Below, one piece after another: positions 46,442 through 57,682 of a stretch of DNA of 64,000 nucleotides; position 1 is the stretch's first letter; each line of letters starts with the position of its first letter. The position numbers were made by a program, and so were the translations under genes. The notes below the pieces were generated by a model that had not been told where the DNA came from, searched no databases, and saw nothing but the letters and a program-made list of their open reading frames with translations. Source of the DNA: Stenogyne calaminthoides (Eukaryota; Streptophyta; Magnoliopsida; Lamiales; Lamiaceae); NCBI GenBank assembly GCA_037126765.1, contig JBBCBC010000017.1, positions 19,335,916-19,399,915 on the forward strand, given 5' to 3'.

Positions 46442-47164
46442 TTAATAAAGCAGAAGAAACAACATTAAATAAAGTGTACATTTCTTTTTAGCATTTGTTT
46501 TTCTTTCTTGTTGTTTGGTTGACTTTTCTCGTTCATGACTATAAATGTTAACAAGATCCGGATTGTCATATTCATCTTCATCTCTAATTATTCCCTGGTA
46601 CGGGCATGAATTTGCAGGATCATCGAAAGAGGGTACAGAATGAGTGAAGTTCTGAAAAGGATCATCGATTGTGTCAACATCTTCACCGACGTGTTCGCTA
46701 ATCTGATAATTATTGTTAAATTTGTTTGACAGAACCACAATGGACCATTTCTTATTAACTGGCTCGAGGACATAGAAAATTTGTTGACCTTGACTGACCA
46801 TTATGTAAGGGTCATCTCTGTATCCCACATTCTTCAAATCAACGCGTACGAACCCAAAACTTTCAACTTGGACCCCGTTAGGGATCCTCACCCAACTACA
46901 CTCGAAGATTGGTTGACGGTGAACAACATAGTCGAGTTCCCAAATATTGACAATCTGTCCAAAGTAAGTAGTAATCGATTGATCCCCAGCAGTTGCAGTA
47001 ATGGACACCCCACTATTCTGCATTGTACTTGTGGCATCATGATCTCTGGTATAAAATGTGTATCCGTTAATAAGATAACACTTGTATAAATACATATGTC
47101 TATCAGGCATTCTGGATAACCACTTAACTCTTTCTTTCACTGATTCTTTATCCTGTGACAACAT
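46442..47164 (-). CDS. CACTA transposase gene, C-terminal DUF4216-type exon
   Basis: 240 codons open on the minus strand. Features: GYTFYTRDHDATSTMQNSGV near residue 31, YFGQIVNIWELDY, FECSWV, and DPYIMVSQGQQIFYV, which are the blocks of the DUF4216 domain found at the end of plant TnpD-type proteins. An acidic segment and a lysine-rich tail follow. It lies directly downstream of the transposase exons and is probably part of the same transcription unit. Confidence 0.8.
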   Translation of the reverse strand: MLSQDKESVKERVKWLSRMPDRHMYLYKCYLINGYTFYTRDHDATSTMQNSGVSITATAGDQSITTYFGQIVNIWELDYVVHRQPIFECSWVRIPNGVQVESFGFVRVDLKNVGYRDDPYIMVSQGQQIFYVLEPVNKKWSIVVLSNKFNNNYQISEHVGEDVDTIDDPFQNFTHSVPSFDDPANSCPYQGIIRDEDEYDNPDLVNIYSHEREKSTKQQERKTNAKKKCTLYLMLFLLLY

Positions 47165-47220
47165 ATTTGCTACATAACCATGAACCAGTATATAAACGTG
47201 CGATTGTGTTCAACTTCAAT

Positions 47221-49781
47221 CTATGATCTATTTCTGGTGGGAAATGTCTCAGCAAGTGCTTGCATGTGCAGGTCAATAAAAGGAAGCACGTCAACCGTGT
47301 TATGAAGTACGCACAAGTGAATCCGTGTTAGTTTCTCCATACTAACACTTACAGGTTGACCACCGGTAATGCCTTCACCATCCATCCTATTGGTGTACCG
47401 GGTAATTGGAAGTCCAATTGCATCGACATTCGGAATAAATTCAGACCAGTACTCGACTTCTTCTTCTACTAAATAGCGTTCTGCAATGCATCCCTCCGGC
47501 CTGGACATATTCATCACATATCCTTTGAGCACTTTCATATATCTCTCTACACCATGCATCCATCGCATACGAGCAGGACCACACATCCTTGTCTTGTGTA
47601 CCAAATGAACGGTTAGGTGAACCATTATATCAAAAAATGATGGAGGGAAATACATTTCAAGCTCACAGAGCGTCCCCACAATTTGTCTCTGAGAACCAAA
47701 TAATTTTCTAGGATCTATGACCTTGCTACTCATTGTCTTGAAGAACCAACATAACTTTGTTATGGTTATGCACACATTTTTAGGCAAGATAGAACGTATT
47801 GCAATGGGCAAGAAAGTCTCCATGATGACATGATAGTCATGCGATTTCAGATTCATCAGTCTCACCCCATCATCTGATACAAGTCTCTGTATGTTGGACG
47901 AATAACCCTCTGGTACTTTCACATCCTTTAGTGTTTGAAGTAACTATTTTCTCTCATTGTTGGACAAGGTGTGTGTAGCAGGAGGTAAGAATGGTGCTCG
48001 CCTTTCTCTAGGCACATGTTTTAGTTCTGCTCTTATTCCCATATCAATCATATCCATTCTTGCATTGTAACTATCCTTGGACTTCTTATCAGCTAGCAGA
48101 GGAGTATTGAGCAAACTGGCACAAACGTTCTTCTCAACGTGCATTAAATCAATGAAGTGTCTAACATACAGCTCTTTCCAATGGGACAATTGAAAGAAAA
48201 TTGATTCCTTCTTCCAACCGCTAGTGGGGACACTCTTTGCGAAGCTTTTTCCGTACTATGTGTTGATATTCTTCATCTCATTCAATACATCTGAACCTGA
48301 CAATAAACGTGGTGCTTCATCTTTCTCGATTGTGCAATCGAATGCATCAGCCATTGTTCTGTACTTATGTGTTGGGTCCAACCACCTTCTACGTCCCATA
48401 TAAACGGTCTTCCTACAATGACTCAAGCGAATGTGATGTGTCTTCTTGGTATAACAAGGACATGCATCGGCCCCCTTCACACTATATCCAGATAGATTCC
48501 CGTAAGCGGGAAAGTCATTGATAGTTCCAAACAGCATGGCCTTCAACTTGAAATTCTCCTTTCTACAAGCATCATACACATCGAAACTCTCATCCCACAG
48601 GAGCTTCAGGTCCTCTATCAAAGGAGCCAAATATACATCTATGTCGTTACCAGGTTGTTTGGATTCTGATATCAACATAGACAACATCATGTAAGTGCGC
48701 TTCATGCACAACTGGGGTGAGAGGTTATAAACTAACAAAATCACTGGCCATGTACTGTGGTTGGTACTTTGGATACCGAATGGATTCATTCCATCAGTTG
48801 AGAGTGCAAAATGCAAGTGTCGTTGCTCGTTGCCAAATTCTGGATGCCTGACATCGAATGTCTTCAACTTGGGTGAATCAACAGGGTGTCTTAGCATTCC
48901 ATCTTTGATCCTATCATCATGATGTGAAGTTAAATTTCTAGCATCCACAATGCTACTATACATTCTCCTTAATCTTGGTATTATTGGAAAGTACCACATC
49001 ATCTTCGCAGGAGATTTATTTTTCTTATATCGCTTCTCCCCACACTTGGGACATTCATCGAGGTATGCATACTCCTTCCTAAATAAGATACAATCACCCG
49101 GACAAGCATTAATTTTCTGATGTGTTAACCCGATGGACTTGAGCATTTGTTTAGCATCATATGCTCTCGTAGGCAGTACATTTCCATCAGGCAATAGATC
49201 ACTAACTGCTTCCAACATATTTGTGAAGCACGCATCAGACAACTGGTGAGTTGTTTTTAGGTTGAACAATATCAACACAGCTGACAGTTTTGTTGACTTC
49301 TTACACCCGGGCCAAAGGGGTAATCCAGCAGAATCCCTTAACTTCTCTGACATATAAGGGTGATCTCGCAGATCATCGTCATCCCCACTCGATGTATCAA
49401 CAGTCGGTACATCTCCGAAACTTTCCGCATCCACTGTATCCTCAAACCTAAAATTAGTTCCTAGGTTGCTTGAGCTACATCCATCTCTTCTCTCACCATG
49501 AGATGTCCAAACGGTATATGTTTTATCAATACCGTGAATTATGAAGTGGTCGAACAAACTTTCTCAACCACTAATGGTTTTTTCATTCATAAATTTCCAA
49601 CACGGACATGGAATGTACCGATGGTCGGTGCAGTGTCTAATTGCATGATTACAAAATTCTTCCACCCCATTCTTATACTCCTCTTATAATCGATCTGCTC
49701 TAACCCACTTTCGATCCATATAGAATTAGAGATGCCTATTGGAAAGATGAATAACCTACTCACACTAAAAATAATGGACAA
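47221..49781 (-). pseudogene. CACTA TnpD-type transposase (broken)
   Basis: Minus strand, in order: an N-terminal transposase-associated region (49781-49558) whose cysteine-rich motif is only seen by changing frame; the Transposase_21 core (49557-48256) with CPGDCILFRKEYAYLDECPK, KMMWYFPIIPRLRRMY, LSTDGMNPFG and LLWDESFDVYDA; LMHVEKNVCASLLNTPLLAD (48189-47944); and the DUF4218 region (47922-47221) with LMNLKSHDYHVIMETFLPIA and MYFPPSFFDIMVHL. Stops at 48256-48258 and at 47941-47943 (TAG where glutamine is likely) and the N-terminal frameshift inactivate it. It would cut and join CACTA ends in the nucleus. Confidence 0.88.
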
Positions 49782-50500
49782 TAGGAACTAGAGATGCCTA
49801 TAGGAAAGATGCATATAGAATGTACAATTAATAACATACTCACACTCAAAAAAAAAAAATATGGATAATTTTTTTAATTAAATGATTTTTATCAAGAAAT
49901 TATGTATTTTTCCTAAAAGATTACTTGTGTGAACTTGGTTTCCATGAAATCCTTCCAAATTTTAACTCATTCACAAAATGAGTCTTACAAAAACTTGCAT
50001 ATAGAATGTGGGAGTACCTAAGGTTTGTATATTGCATGTACCTAAGGTTTTGTTGCTTCTCAAGACAATGTGTCCTAATGTACCATCAATCATCTAAAAC
50101 AACACACTATCCATTCATCAAATCATCAAATTAATAATCCAAATATATCCTAATGTATTAATCCTAATTTATGTTTAAATCCTCACACAAACATATTATC
50201 AAACACCTTGAGTGCATCAATTGTTCATCTCTAAATTAGCATAAAAAATCAAGCCAAGCCACACAATATATATTCATCTCTAACAAATTGTTCATCTATA
50301 ACACTAACAACAATTAAACCAAGCCACACAATATATATATATATATAAACAATTAATAATATATAAACCAAGCATCAATTGTTCATCTCTAACACTAACA
50401 ATAATTAATCCTAACAAATTAGCTAAACCAAGCCACACAATATATATATATATAAAAACATTTATATATATACATACATATATATATAACACAAAGAAAA
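49782..50500 (-). other. CACTA 5' intron-like region
   Basis: AT-rich, with TA-rich microsatellite-like runs near 50330-50345 and 50440-50490 and several copies of the phrase AACCAAGCCACACAATATATA. No coding signal. Confidence 0.5.
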
Positions 50501-50527
50501 TTAAAGAATAAAAAAAGTTAGCAAAAT

Positions 50528-50695
50528 TACATTGTGGAGGCGGAGGAAGGCGGCGACGGCGGCGTCGGTAGGGGAAGGACGGCGGTGATGGCAGGGGAGG
50601 ACGGCGACAGGCGGCGACGACAGGTCGGAGGAGGGAGGAGACGATGAACGCAGCGCGGCAGAGGAAGGAGAAAGACGAGCGAAATGGGAGAAATT
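50528..50695 (-). other. GC-rich leader exon of the CACTA element
   Basis: Sharply GC-rich (GGCGGCGACGG-type triplet repeats on the plus strand). On the minus strand it follows the subterminal repeats and precedes the transposase, as a first non-coding exon would. Confidence 0.45.
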
Positions 50696-50727
50696 GAGCT
50701 GGGGGAGTATATATATTATTTACTTGG

Positions 50728-50905
50728 ACAGCAGTTCAAAACCGCACTCCAATTCCACTTGCACAACGGTTCATAACCGTTGTCTAAGTTTTGTTCTTGG
50801 ACAACGGTTTTGAACCGCTGTCTATTTTTTTTTTAATTAAAACCGCTCTCCAAGCTATATTTGGAGAGCTGTATGAAAAAAGGGTTGTCCAAGTGCAGCT
50901 GTGCA
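50728..50905. repeat. CACTA subterminal repeats, right end
   Basis: GACAGCAGTTCAAAACCGCAC, ACAACGGTTCATAACCGTTGT and ACAACGGTTTTGAACCGCTGT at about 50728, 50764 and 50800 mirror the left-end units. Confidence 0.85.
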
Positions 50906-51046
50906 AGTTTAAATGTGTAGTAGTGAATGCACATTGAGACGTACTCACAACTAAGTTTAATTGAGTTTGCACTGTGTATGATGTTATGCTTGATGTATAC
51001 ATGTTCATGCTTTATTTGTTCAACCATTTATATTTTGAAAGGTTAA

Positions 51047-51247
51047 GTCTTGTATGCATCTAGGTGTACCATGCACTCATATTGCATTTTAGAATCATGC
51101 AACTTGATTATATTTAATCGTGCAACTATTAATATGAAAAAAATAGTTGAACGGTTCAAAATAAACAAGTGGCATCTTTCAGTACAACAAATTGCATTGT
51201 TTTAAAATGCACTATGAGTGCACGGTGCACCTGGATGCACATGAGAC
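51047..51247. mobile_element. GTGCAC-type palindromic MITE
   Basis: 201 bases with arms GTCTTGTATGCATCTAGGTG and GTCTCATGTGCATCCAGGTG (right arm reverse complemented), continuing through GCACTCATA-TGCATTTTA. No convincing target duplication. Confidence 0.65.
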
Positions 51248-51318
51248 TCACTCATTTTGAAATCCTTTTGGTGAGGGGCTATGAAATTGGGTATTGAGAC
51301 ATTTAAAATATCATTGAT

Positions 51319-51780
51319 AGAGAAAAAAAGTTTTTTGGTCCCATAATTTTCATGTAATCCATTTTTTGTCCCAAAAAATTTAACTATTCAATTTTGGTCC
51401 CCTAATTATCTCAATTGTTTAATTTTGGTCTCATTTTTATCGAAAAATAAAAAAATTTTATCATTTTCAATCACGTGTAAGTAACGTATCGGTTAAAAAT
51501 GAGGGTTTTTGAGCTCGTATCTGATGTGGACACTAATTTTTCTAAAAAATTAGAAAGAACAAGAAAATTTCTCCCAAGTGCGAAAAAAATAAATTTTTAA
51601 CGCCCACGTCAACTACTGAGCTCGAAACCCCAATTTTAACTGGCATGTGACCAAAATTGAAAAAAATGATAAAATTTTATGGGACCAAAAAAATGAAAAA
51701 ATTGTTAAATTTTTATGGGACCAAAAAAGGATTAAATTTTTGGGACCAAAAATTACAGAAAGTTATTTTTTTTTTTTCTC
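51319..51780. mobile_element. Mutator-like MITE with 9-bp duplication
   Basis: About 462 bases flanked by perfect ATCATTGAT copies (51310-51318, 51781-51789). Ends GAGAAAAAAA / TTTTTTTCTC, and subterminal TTTTTGGTCCC / GGGACCAAAAA arms are repeated several times on both sides. Confidence 0.82.
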
Positions 51781-51789
51781 ATCATTGAT

Positions 51790-52092
51790 GACTCACCTAT
51801 CCCGAGTAATCTTGAGTTCATGACCTCCATCCTTTATCATGAGTGGGCTTTTGAGCAAGATCCTAAGGATATTGTACCATTGTCGACATCGGCCGGAGGA
51901 TGATCCCATGGAGTGAGGCCTTGGGAGGACCCTGAGGAGGACCTTGGCAAGGATATCTAGCAGGATCCCGATGAGGACCCTGAGGATGACCTGTAGTTGT
52001 GTCAATCAAGTAATCTAATTAGGGTTTATATTTCACGTCGAGGTCTATCTCTCCAAAATCAACCGCCTATCCATGAACCTCTGGTTCCCATA
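51790..52092 (+). other. Retroelement-like acidic coding remnant
   Basis: The plus frame reads EQDPKDIVPLSTSAGG, then after a stop DPEEDLGKDI, stop, QDPDEDPEDDL. Such D/E/P repeats occur in plant LTR-retrotransposon proteins. It is followed by the solo LTR inserted at CCATA. Low confidence. Confidence 0.35.
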
Positions 52093-53627
52093 TGTTGGAA
52101 TATAGAGGCACATAATACATGAGCAGCGAAAATAAACAGTTCATCAACAACGAACACGTAATTGCATAATCGAATACGTATAAACATAAAGAGAAAACCT
52201 TACAGTAAATCGTACACAAATTTCTCTACTATGGTATTCACGTAATCCCCTTGCTCAGATCCGTACAGATTTGTCAACGTTAAATCCCAAAACGAATTTG
52301 CTAAGTATATTCTGACTAAAGATTTTATGGAGAAAACTAGGTTTTCTTGTAGTGAATAATGAATCCCTAGGGTATCTTATATATAAGGGAAGACTAGCTT
52401 AAATCTTAAGTTATCTTTATTAGGAATATCTTTCCTAGTCTTACAAAACAAATCCAATAGATATGATTTTCCTTACATATATTTTCCTACAATAATATTC
52501 CATATATATTATTTGGTATTCCTATTTAATCAAATCTAATTTAATTAAATAGTAATAATAATTAGTTCTAAATTAATATATTATTAATTCTCCATAAATT
52601 AAATATTAAATCCAATTTAATACTTAATCAACCAACTTTAATTTGATTAGGGAATTAGTTGTTGTGTGACCCTTATGCCCTCATATATCGAGCGATTAGT
52701 CAAACTAACGGTCTTAATTGAACCCTAGACAATAAATCAGACATTCTCAATATATGAGGTACGTTGCGAGAAACATGAAACTAACTGTAACTGAAACATG
52801 GGCTATTACAATAATTTCCTTTCATTCGCGAATACTCGATTAAGTCTTAAACATGATGAAGTGTCTATTCAAATAACTTAATCATATTATCTCTAATCAC
52901 TAATTGATCATGTACGTCACACTTAGTCACAAAGTCTAAGTTGACGTGCATCGTCTGATGACTTAGATCCAATTATGACGAGAAGATGAATATTCTCTCT
53001 AAATCCACTTTGAGGAATGAATCCTATTCTTGGCTCAACTACCACGCACATTCACTTTGTGATGAACTCAATCCAAGTCATATCTACCCATGGAAGGGTG
53101 CAAATGTCGGTCATGGTCAAAGTTCATCACTCCACACATGTCGTGCGTATTGACCTCAAGTCAAAGGAGTATCGCATTGCTCCCACTAACCGAGACACCC
53201 GTAGACACATATTGTGGAATTACATCAAACGGTTTCTCGGATGGATATACCAATACCCTCTAAGGTATATGTGCATCCATCATGAGATACCTAATATCTC
53301 GTAGTAAGTGAGATCTTACTACACTCTCTAAGAGTATGATGTAGATCGCACACCAATCTCAATTGCATCATTAATATCTCATTCTTGATGATCCTTGATC
53401 GGGCTTATTTGAGAATCATGCTTAAGTCATCTGAGTACTCACAATCTCAATGACAACAATGATTCATGGGAACACAAATAAGAATAAATGCAAACAACCA
53501 AACATAATATTCAGATAAGTTTATTGCCACACATTAATATTAAATGGATAATAATATTAAATCAAACTGAATATCATCGAGTATTATGTCCTTACAATAG
53601 ATTGTCTCTAGGACACTAACACTAACA
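52093..53627 (-). repeat. Solo LTR 1 (1535 bp)
   Basis: On the minus strand it runs from TGTTAGTGTTAGTGTCC (53627) to TCTATATTCCAACA (52093). It is flanked by perfect CCATA duplications (52088-52092, 53628-53632) with no internal region, so it arose by LTR-LTR recombination. A TATATATAAG promoter-like box lies near 52377-52386. A homologous copy enters the window's right end near 63445. Confidence 0.88.
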
Positions 53628-53632
53628 CCATA

Positions 53633-54040
53633 CATAATGAGACTGCTCAAGAAATACTTACTACGACCAACTAAGGACTTTTTTATTAAATGGATAAGAA
53701 ATAAAATACCGTGAATCAAATCAAAAATATCGAATTTATCATCGAAAATTTTCGGACGATATCGATAACGGTATGAAAATATAGAAAATTTCGGTATACC
53801 GAAATACCGAATATTACGGATACCGAAATATTTTCGTATAATGACTAATACCATACCATACCGGTATATATTGACTGCTCAAGAAATTTCGCTTTCTACG
53901 AGCGTTGAAATTTTTTCGGTAAAAATTTCGCACAAATAAAACTTTTTTGAGAAAATTTTCGTATGCCGCACTGTACCCTGAGGGGGCTGACACAATATTT
54001 TAATTCCACTCAAGCACCCCCTACACCACAATCCCCGCGT
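53633..54040. other. AT-rich sequence with ATACCGAAAT repeats
   Basis: Between about 53760 and 53880, units of the ATACCGAAAT type are repeated irregularly on both strands. Function unknown. The phrase ACTGCTCAAGAAAT near 53641 recurs near 53874. Confidence 0.45.
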
Positions 54041-54430
54041 GAGTTTTTAGTTCGTCAATTCCGATGGTTACAACCACCTACCTTCAATGGAAAGAGAGGT
54101 CTTGAAGAGGTTGAAGAGTGACTTTTGACATTTAAGAGACTACACCTACATGAATTGTACGATTGCGCCAAATGTTTCATGTGATGCTTTTCAAACTAAC
54201 CGAGGATGTCGATTTTTTTGTGGGAATCCTATCACCGAGACTCGAATTCCATCTCAAATAGAATCCATAAATTGGAATGATTTCAAAAAAGTGGTCATAC
54301 AAAAACTACTATCATGTTCTTATCAAATAGGTGGTCATACATAATTACTTGTCATGTTCTTATCATGAGAAGGAGACGAAGTTCATGTATTCCAAGAAAG
54401 GGACTATAATTGTGATGTAGTACGAATGGA
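54041..54430 (+). pseudogene. LTR-retrotransposon gag remnant (Gypsy-like)
   Basis: Plus frames show PTFNGKRGLEEVEEW, LLTFKRLHLHELYDC, FLWESYHR and WNDFKKVVIQKLL. This order (substrate-like P-x-F-x-G, E-E-W, then WWES and W-x-x-F) is the retrotrans_gag domain. A stop after EEW and frame changes break it. It may belong to the same old element as 51790-52092. Confidence 0.55.
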
Positions 54431-55041
54431 AAATTCACCCAGTTTTCTATAGATTGAGATTGAACGGTGTGATTAAGAAACCAACTGAAGTTCCAAGTAG
54501 GAAGAGATGGGGAAATTTTGCATAGGATAAGACAAATAAGGCAATTTCATAAGAAAAGGAAAACGAGTGGGTGCCAAAACTGACCCAAAAACAAACAATA
54601 TGTCAAAGGACCCGAAAGTGATCTAGGTGATCAAATCGTGATACCAAAAGTGACAAAAAAAGATCCAAGCACATATGGGCAGAAAAGAAAAATTACTAAA
54701 CAAACCAATCTGATGGTATACTGGAGAAACTAGCTCATCTAGTATACATACGAGTCAAAGACTCATTCCTGAGTTTATCTGGTTCCCAGCATTTATCTAG
54801 AGCACCCTACATTTGTGTGGCGCGAATCGCCCCTAGTTCACTTCAACTTCCCAAGCATGCACTTGGACACCATGGCCATAACATCAAATTATATAGTCCT
54901 TCGTTATGGCCTATTTCTTCTTGGATTTTTTGAGAGGCCTACTCACAAGATCCTGGTTACCCTTCTTGATGAATCAAACAGTAACTATAGATGTATCAAC
55001 AAAAGGATAACCATATGTAACTCGGTATTGTGCTCTAAAAG
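54431..55041. other. No recognised feature
   Basis: Mixed sequence, possibly decayed retroelement interior. A 95-codon open frame at 54815-55102 has no domain signature and runs into the following LTR-like start. Confidence 0.35.
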
Positions 55042-55600
55042 TGTTGGAGAAATTGGTTTGGAACCAATAAAATATTATTTAATTGTAATGAAGTGGGTGT
55101 GAAACACTCGTCTTTAATTAAATTAAATAAAAGGCATAAAATTTAATTTCCTAAAAGTTAAACGGCGTAGTGTCGATCTTTCTCGTAGTAGATGAACGTA
55201 GTGTATTTACAATCTCAAAATCAAATTTCGATGAGTGAAAAATTAAATCACGAAGTTGAAACGTAATATGGGAGAATTAATTGGGAATTAATACATCCCA
55301 CATTGAATAATTAAAGTAATTAACAACTCCTTATAAGTAGGAGTTTGTTAGTAGAATTCAATTATATTGGCTAAAGGCTGGTTCAATAGCCTACACGCTG
55401 CGCTGCCGCCCGCCCGGCCGTGCCGCGGTTCGAGCCCCTTGTTTCTTAGCAATTGGACTTTGGTCTTGGGCTTGGAGCCCATATTAATCTTTTGGAGTTT
55501 GGTCCAACTTAAATAATATGAGCCCAACGTGTACAGCCCAATCGGATTTGGTTGGCCCAAGGAATTTTCGCACATATTCTCCTATTTATATCTTTTTTTG
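55042..55600 (+). repeat. LTR-like fragment starting TGTTGGAGAAATTGG
   Basis: Begins TGTTGGAGAAATTGGTTTGG and resembles a class of plant Copia LTRs by its opening and by the TATTTAATTAAATTAAATAA phrases. A CG-rich patch at 55390-55430 precedes a promoter-like CTCCTATTTATATC near 55586. No downstream LTR end or duplication was found. Confidence 0.4.
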
Positions 55601-55809
55601 CAAATTGATGTTAGATTTAGTATTTTGACTGCAGTTTTGTAAGGAGGTTTTAAAAATGTAGTATCTCATATTAAGGAGGTCTTAAAACTTGTATTTATTA
55701 ATAATTAATTATATATGATAAGGCCAATGCCCATATCGCACAAAACTGAGAGCTTGTTAACCTTCTTGACGATGTAAACCATGTTTCTCATGTAAGTAAT
55801 ATGATGATT
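55601..55809. other. No recognised feature
   Basis: AT-rich. A phrase AAGGAGGTYTTAAAA is repeated at about 55641 and 55672. Nothing else seen. Confidence 0.4.
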
Positions 55810-56216
55810 TTTTAGGAACGCTTCTCGCACACACATCTTGCATGCTACTTTAGGGTAAGAATACTTGCATCTTCAAACCACTGTTTGCCGATGAGAGGTG
55901 GAACACTTCTCGCACATACATTTTGCAAGCTACTTTAGTTTAAGAACACATGTTGCATGCTACTTTAGGGTTACAACTTCAAACCACTGCTTGTCGATTT
56001 GTCATCTGCCAAATCCTCGATTTGTCGGTATCAAAATCATGAACATAATAGAGAAAAATAATATTAAAAGTGAATTTGACGACTCCAATAGCGAGGGAAA
56101 ACAACATAAAATCAAAATAATATAAATTTATACCCTCCTATTAGCTAGCTTGTCACACGGATCAACAAAATATAGAAAATTGTCTACACTGTCGAAACAC
56201 CATAACATGAATTCTA
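55810..56216 (+). other. Host segment copy 1 (paralogue of 61975-62397)
   Basis: Matches 61975-62230 by a chain of phrases: GGAACACTTCTCGCACA, a GCCAAAT/TCAAT step, AATAATATTAAAAGTGAATTTGA and GGGAAAACAACATAAA. In copy 2 the plus strand reads an exon-like CKDWEMYVIGKVILKVDL ending at a GTAAAC donor; here the frame is broken. The gene family is not recognised. The copy is interrupted by the Copia element at 56217. Confidence 0.5.
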
Positions 56217-56663
56217 TGTTGGGTTATGGAGCCTGAGTGAAACGGGGATGCAGCGCGCCCAAGGTGCTCGACCAGGGGGTTTGGTCGAGCAGATGTGCTC
56301 GACCAAGGTGCTCGACCAAAGGTGCTCGACCAAAGTTGCTCGACCAGATGAGAGCTCGAGCAAAACCGCTCGACCAAGGCCAGTGGTCGAGCGGTTCCGA
56401 GGCTTGTAGGCGGAGGCCCAGTTTCATCTTCTAGGGTTTTGACCAGGATGGGCCAAATCTAGGTTTTCTGTATAAATAACCCCTGACTCCCCCATTGTAT
56501 CTTGCACTATCTTGTATGGTCATACAAGAATACTAATAGATCTCTCCTGGCTTGGTAATGCCCCCAGATGTAGTCAGTCTGACGAACTGGGTAACCAAAT
56601 TGTTTGTTCCTTAATTCCTGTTTACATTATTTTCTCCATAATTGCTTGCTTAAATTTCTAACA
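56217..56663 (+). repeat. 5' LTR of the Tnt1-like element
   Basis: 447 bases. U3 contains inverted GCTCGACC / GGTCGAGC motifs, seven or more copies between 56265 and 56395. TATA-like TGTATAAATAACC at about 56470. Ends TTTCTAACA, followed by the primer site. Confidence 0.9.
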
Positions 56664-56876
56664 ACTGGTATCAGAGCATCGGGTTAAAGGGATCTGTTGG
56701 GAGCAATAGATCTCTCCTGGCTTGGTAGTGCCCCCAGATGTAGTCAGTTTTGACGAACTGGGTAACCAAATTGTGTGTTTCTTAATTCTTAGTTCCATTA
56801 TTTTCTCCATAATTGCTTGTTTAATTCCTAACAACTGGTATCAGAGCATCGGGTTAAAGGTATGTGTTGGGAGCAA
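56537..56876 (+). repeat. 170-bp tandem duplication of U5 plus primer site
   Basis: TAGATCTCTCCTGGCTTGG starts both copies (56537 and 56707). Each ends with CTAACAACTGGTATCAGAGC and about 30 leader bases, giving two primer-binding sites at 56666-56677 and about 56836-56847. Confidence 0.88.
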
Positions 56877-56879
56877 TTA

Positions 56880-57035
56880 TGATGGCTGAAGGGAAATCAC
56901 ATATTGAGAAGTTTGATGGAACGGATTTTGGATTCTGGTTCTTGCAAGATAAAAAGGTCGTTGACACGTGCCTGAGATCGTGCGGGAATTGGTGGACGAA
57001 GAGCATTGAATCTGGGTGCGGTATGGGACGTGCTT
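56880..57035 (+). pseudogene. Truncated gag start of the Tnt1-like element
   Basis: MMAEGKSHIEKFDGTDFGFW opens a Copia-type Gag (the KFDGTDFxFWK signature) but diverges after about 25 residues and stops near 57035. The remainder of gag and all of pol are missing. Confidence 0.7.
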
Positions 57036-57682
57036 AGGTTATGCTTGAGTCGGAGAGTGGATGCAGCACACTCAAGGTGCTCGACCAGGGGGTTTGGTCG
57101 AGCAGATGTGCTCGACCAAAGGTGCTCGAGCGGCGGCTGATCCATCGATCTTGATCTGGAAGGACATTGTGGAATGGTGCCTGATTCTTGTGTGAATCCG
57201 AGAGGATCATTGAGGGGTGTATCCAGGATCATGGTCGGAAATCAATGATGATCTAAGATGGGCGCTGTGGAACGTTGCTCGATCATGTGGGATCGGAGAT
57301 GGACGTTGAGGAGCGGAGCTTGGATCAAATTGATTTGTGTGGGCCGAAGTAATGCAGGTTCGAGAAGGATGTTGTGGGACGTTGCTTGGATCAAGTGTGG
57401 TTCGAAGTCGAACGTTGAGGTACATTGCTCGGACCGAGAGTTACTGCCAATGAGAGATGGAGAAGACGAATTACGTTTTGGAGTCAGTCTCCAGGTGGGA
57501 GATTGTTGGGATATGGAGTCTGAGTTGCGGAATGTGTCCAGGGAGGACAAGACTTGCGGAATGAGTCAAGGGAGGACAAGACTTGCGGAATGAGTCCAGG
57601 GAGGACAAGACGTTCGACCAAGTTGAGGTCGTGCACTTCCGCTCCAGTGTCAGTCTCCAGGTTCAGTCTCCAGGTGGGAGAT
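57036..57682 (+). repeat. Rearranged interior with LTR patches and short tandem repeats
   Basis: 57050-57135 copies part of the U3 (GATGCAGC to GGTGCTCGA). 57240-57430 has diverged units with GTGGAACGTTGCTCGATC and similar. 57500-57520 repeats the tract-plus-LTR start (GGGAGATTGTTGGG). 57538-57610 holds three units of AGGACAAGACTTGCGGAATGAGT, cut at 27 bases. Apparently built by template switching. Confidence 0.75.

Larger units (their letters stand above)
41892..50925 (-). mobile_element. Full-length CACTA (En/Spm) DNA transposon
   Basis: 9034 bases. The left end reads CACTAATACAAATTT and the right end, on the minus strand, CACTACTACACATTT; both reach GCACAGCTG at base 30 (25 of 30 identical). 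AAT flanks both sides (41889-41891, 50926-50928), the 3-bp CACTA duplication. Subterminal repeats are present at both ends. Minus-strand genes are a TnpD-type transposase and a downstream Ulp1-like gene. Both are broken, so this copy is not autonomous as read. Confidence 0.93.

Noticed and set aside
53540..53854. 104-codon minus-strand open frame
   Set aside because: Spans the solo LTR border and ATACCGAAAT repeats; not a gene.
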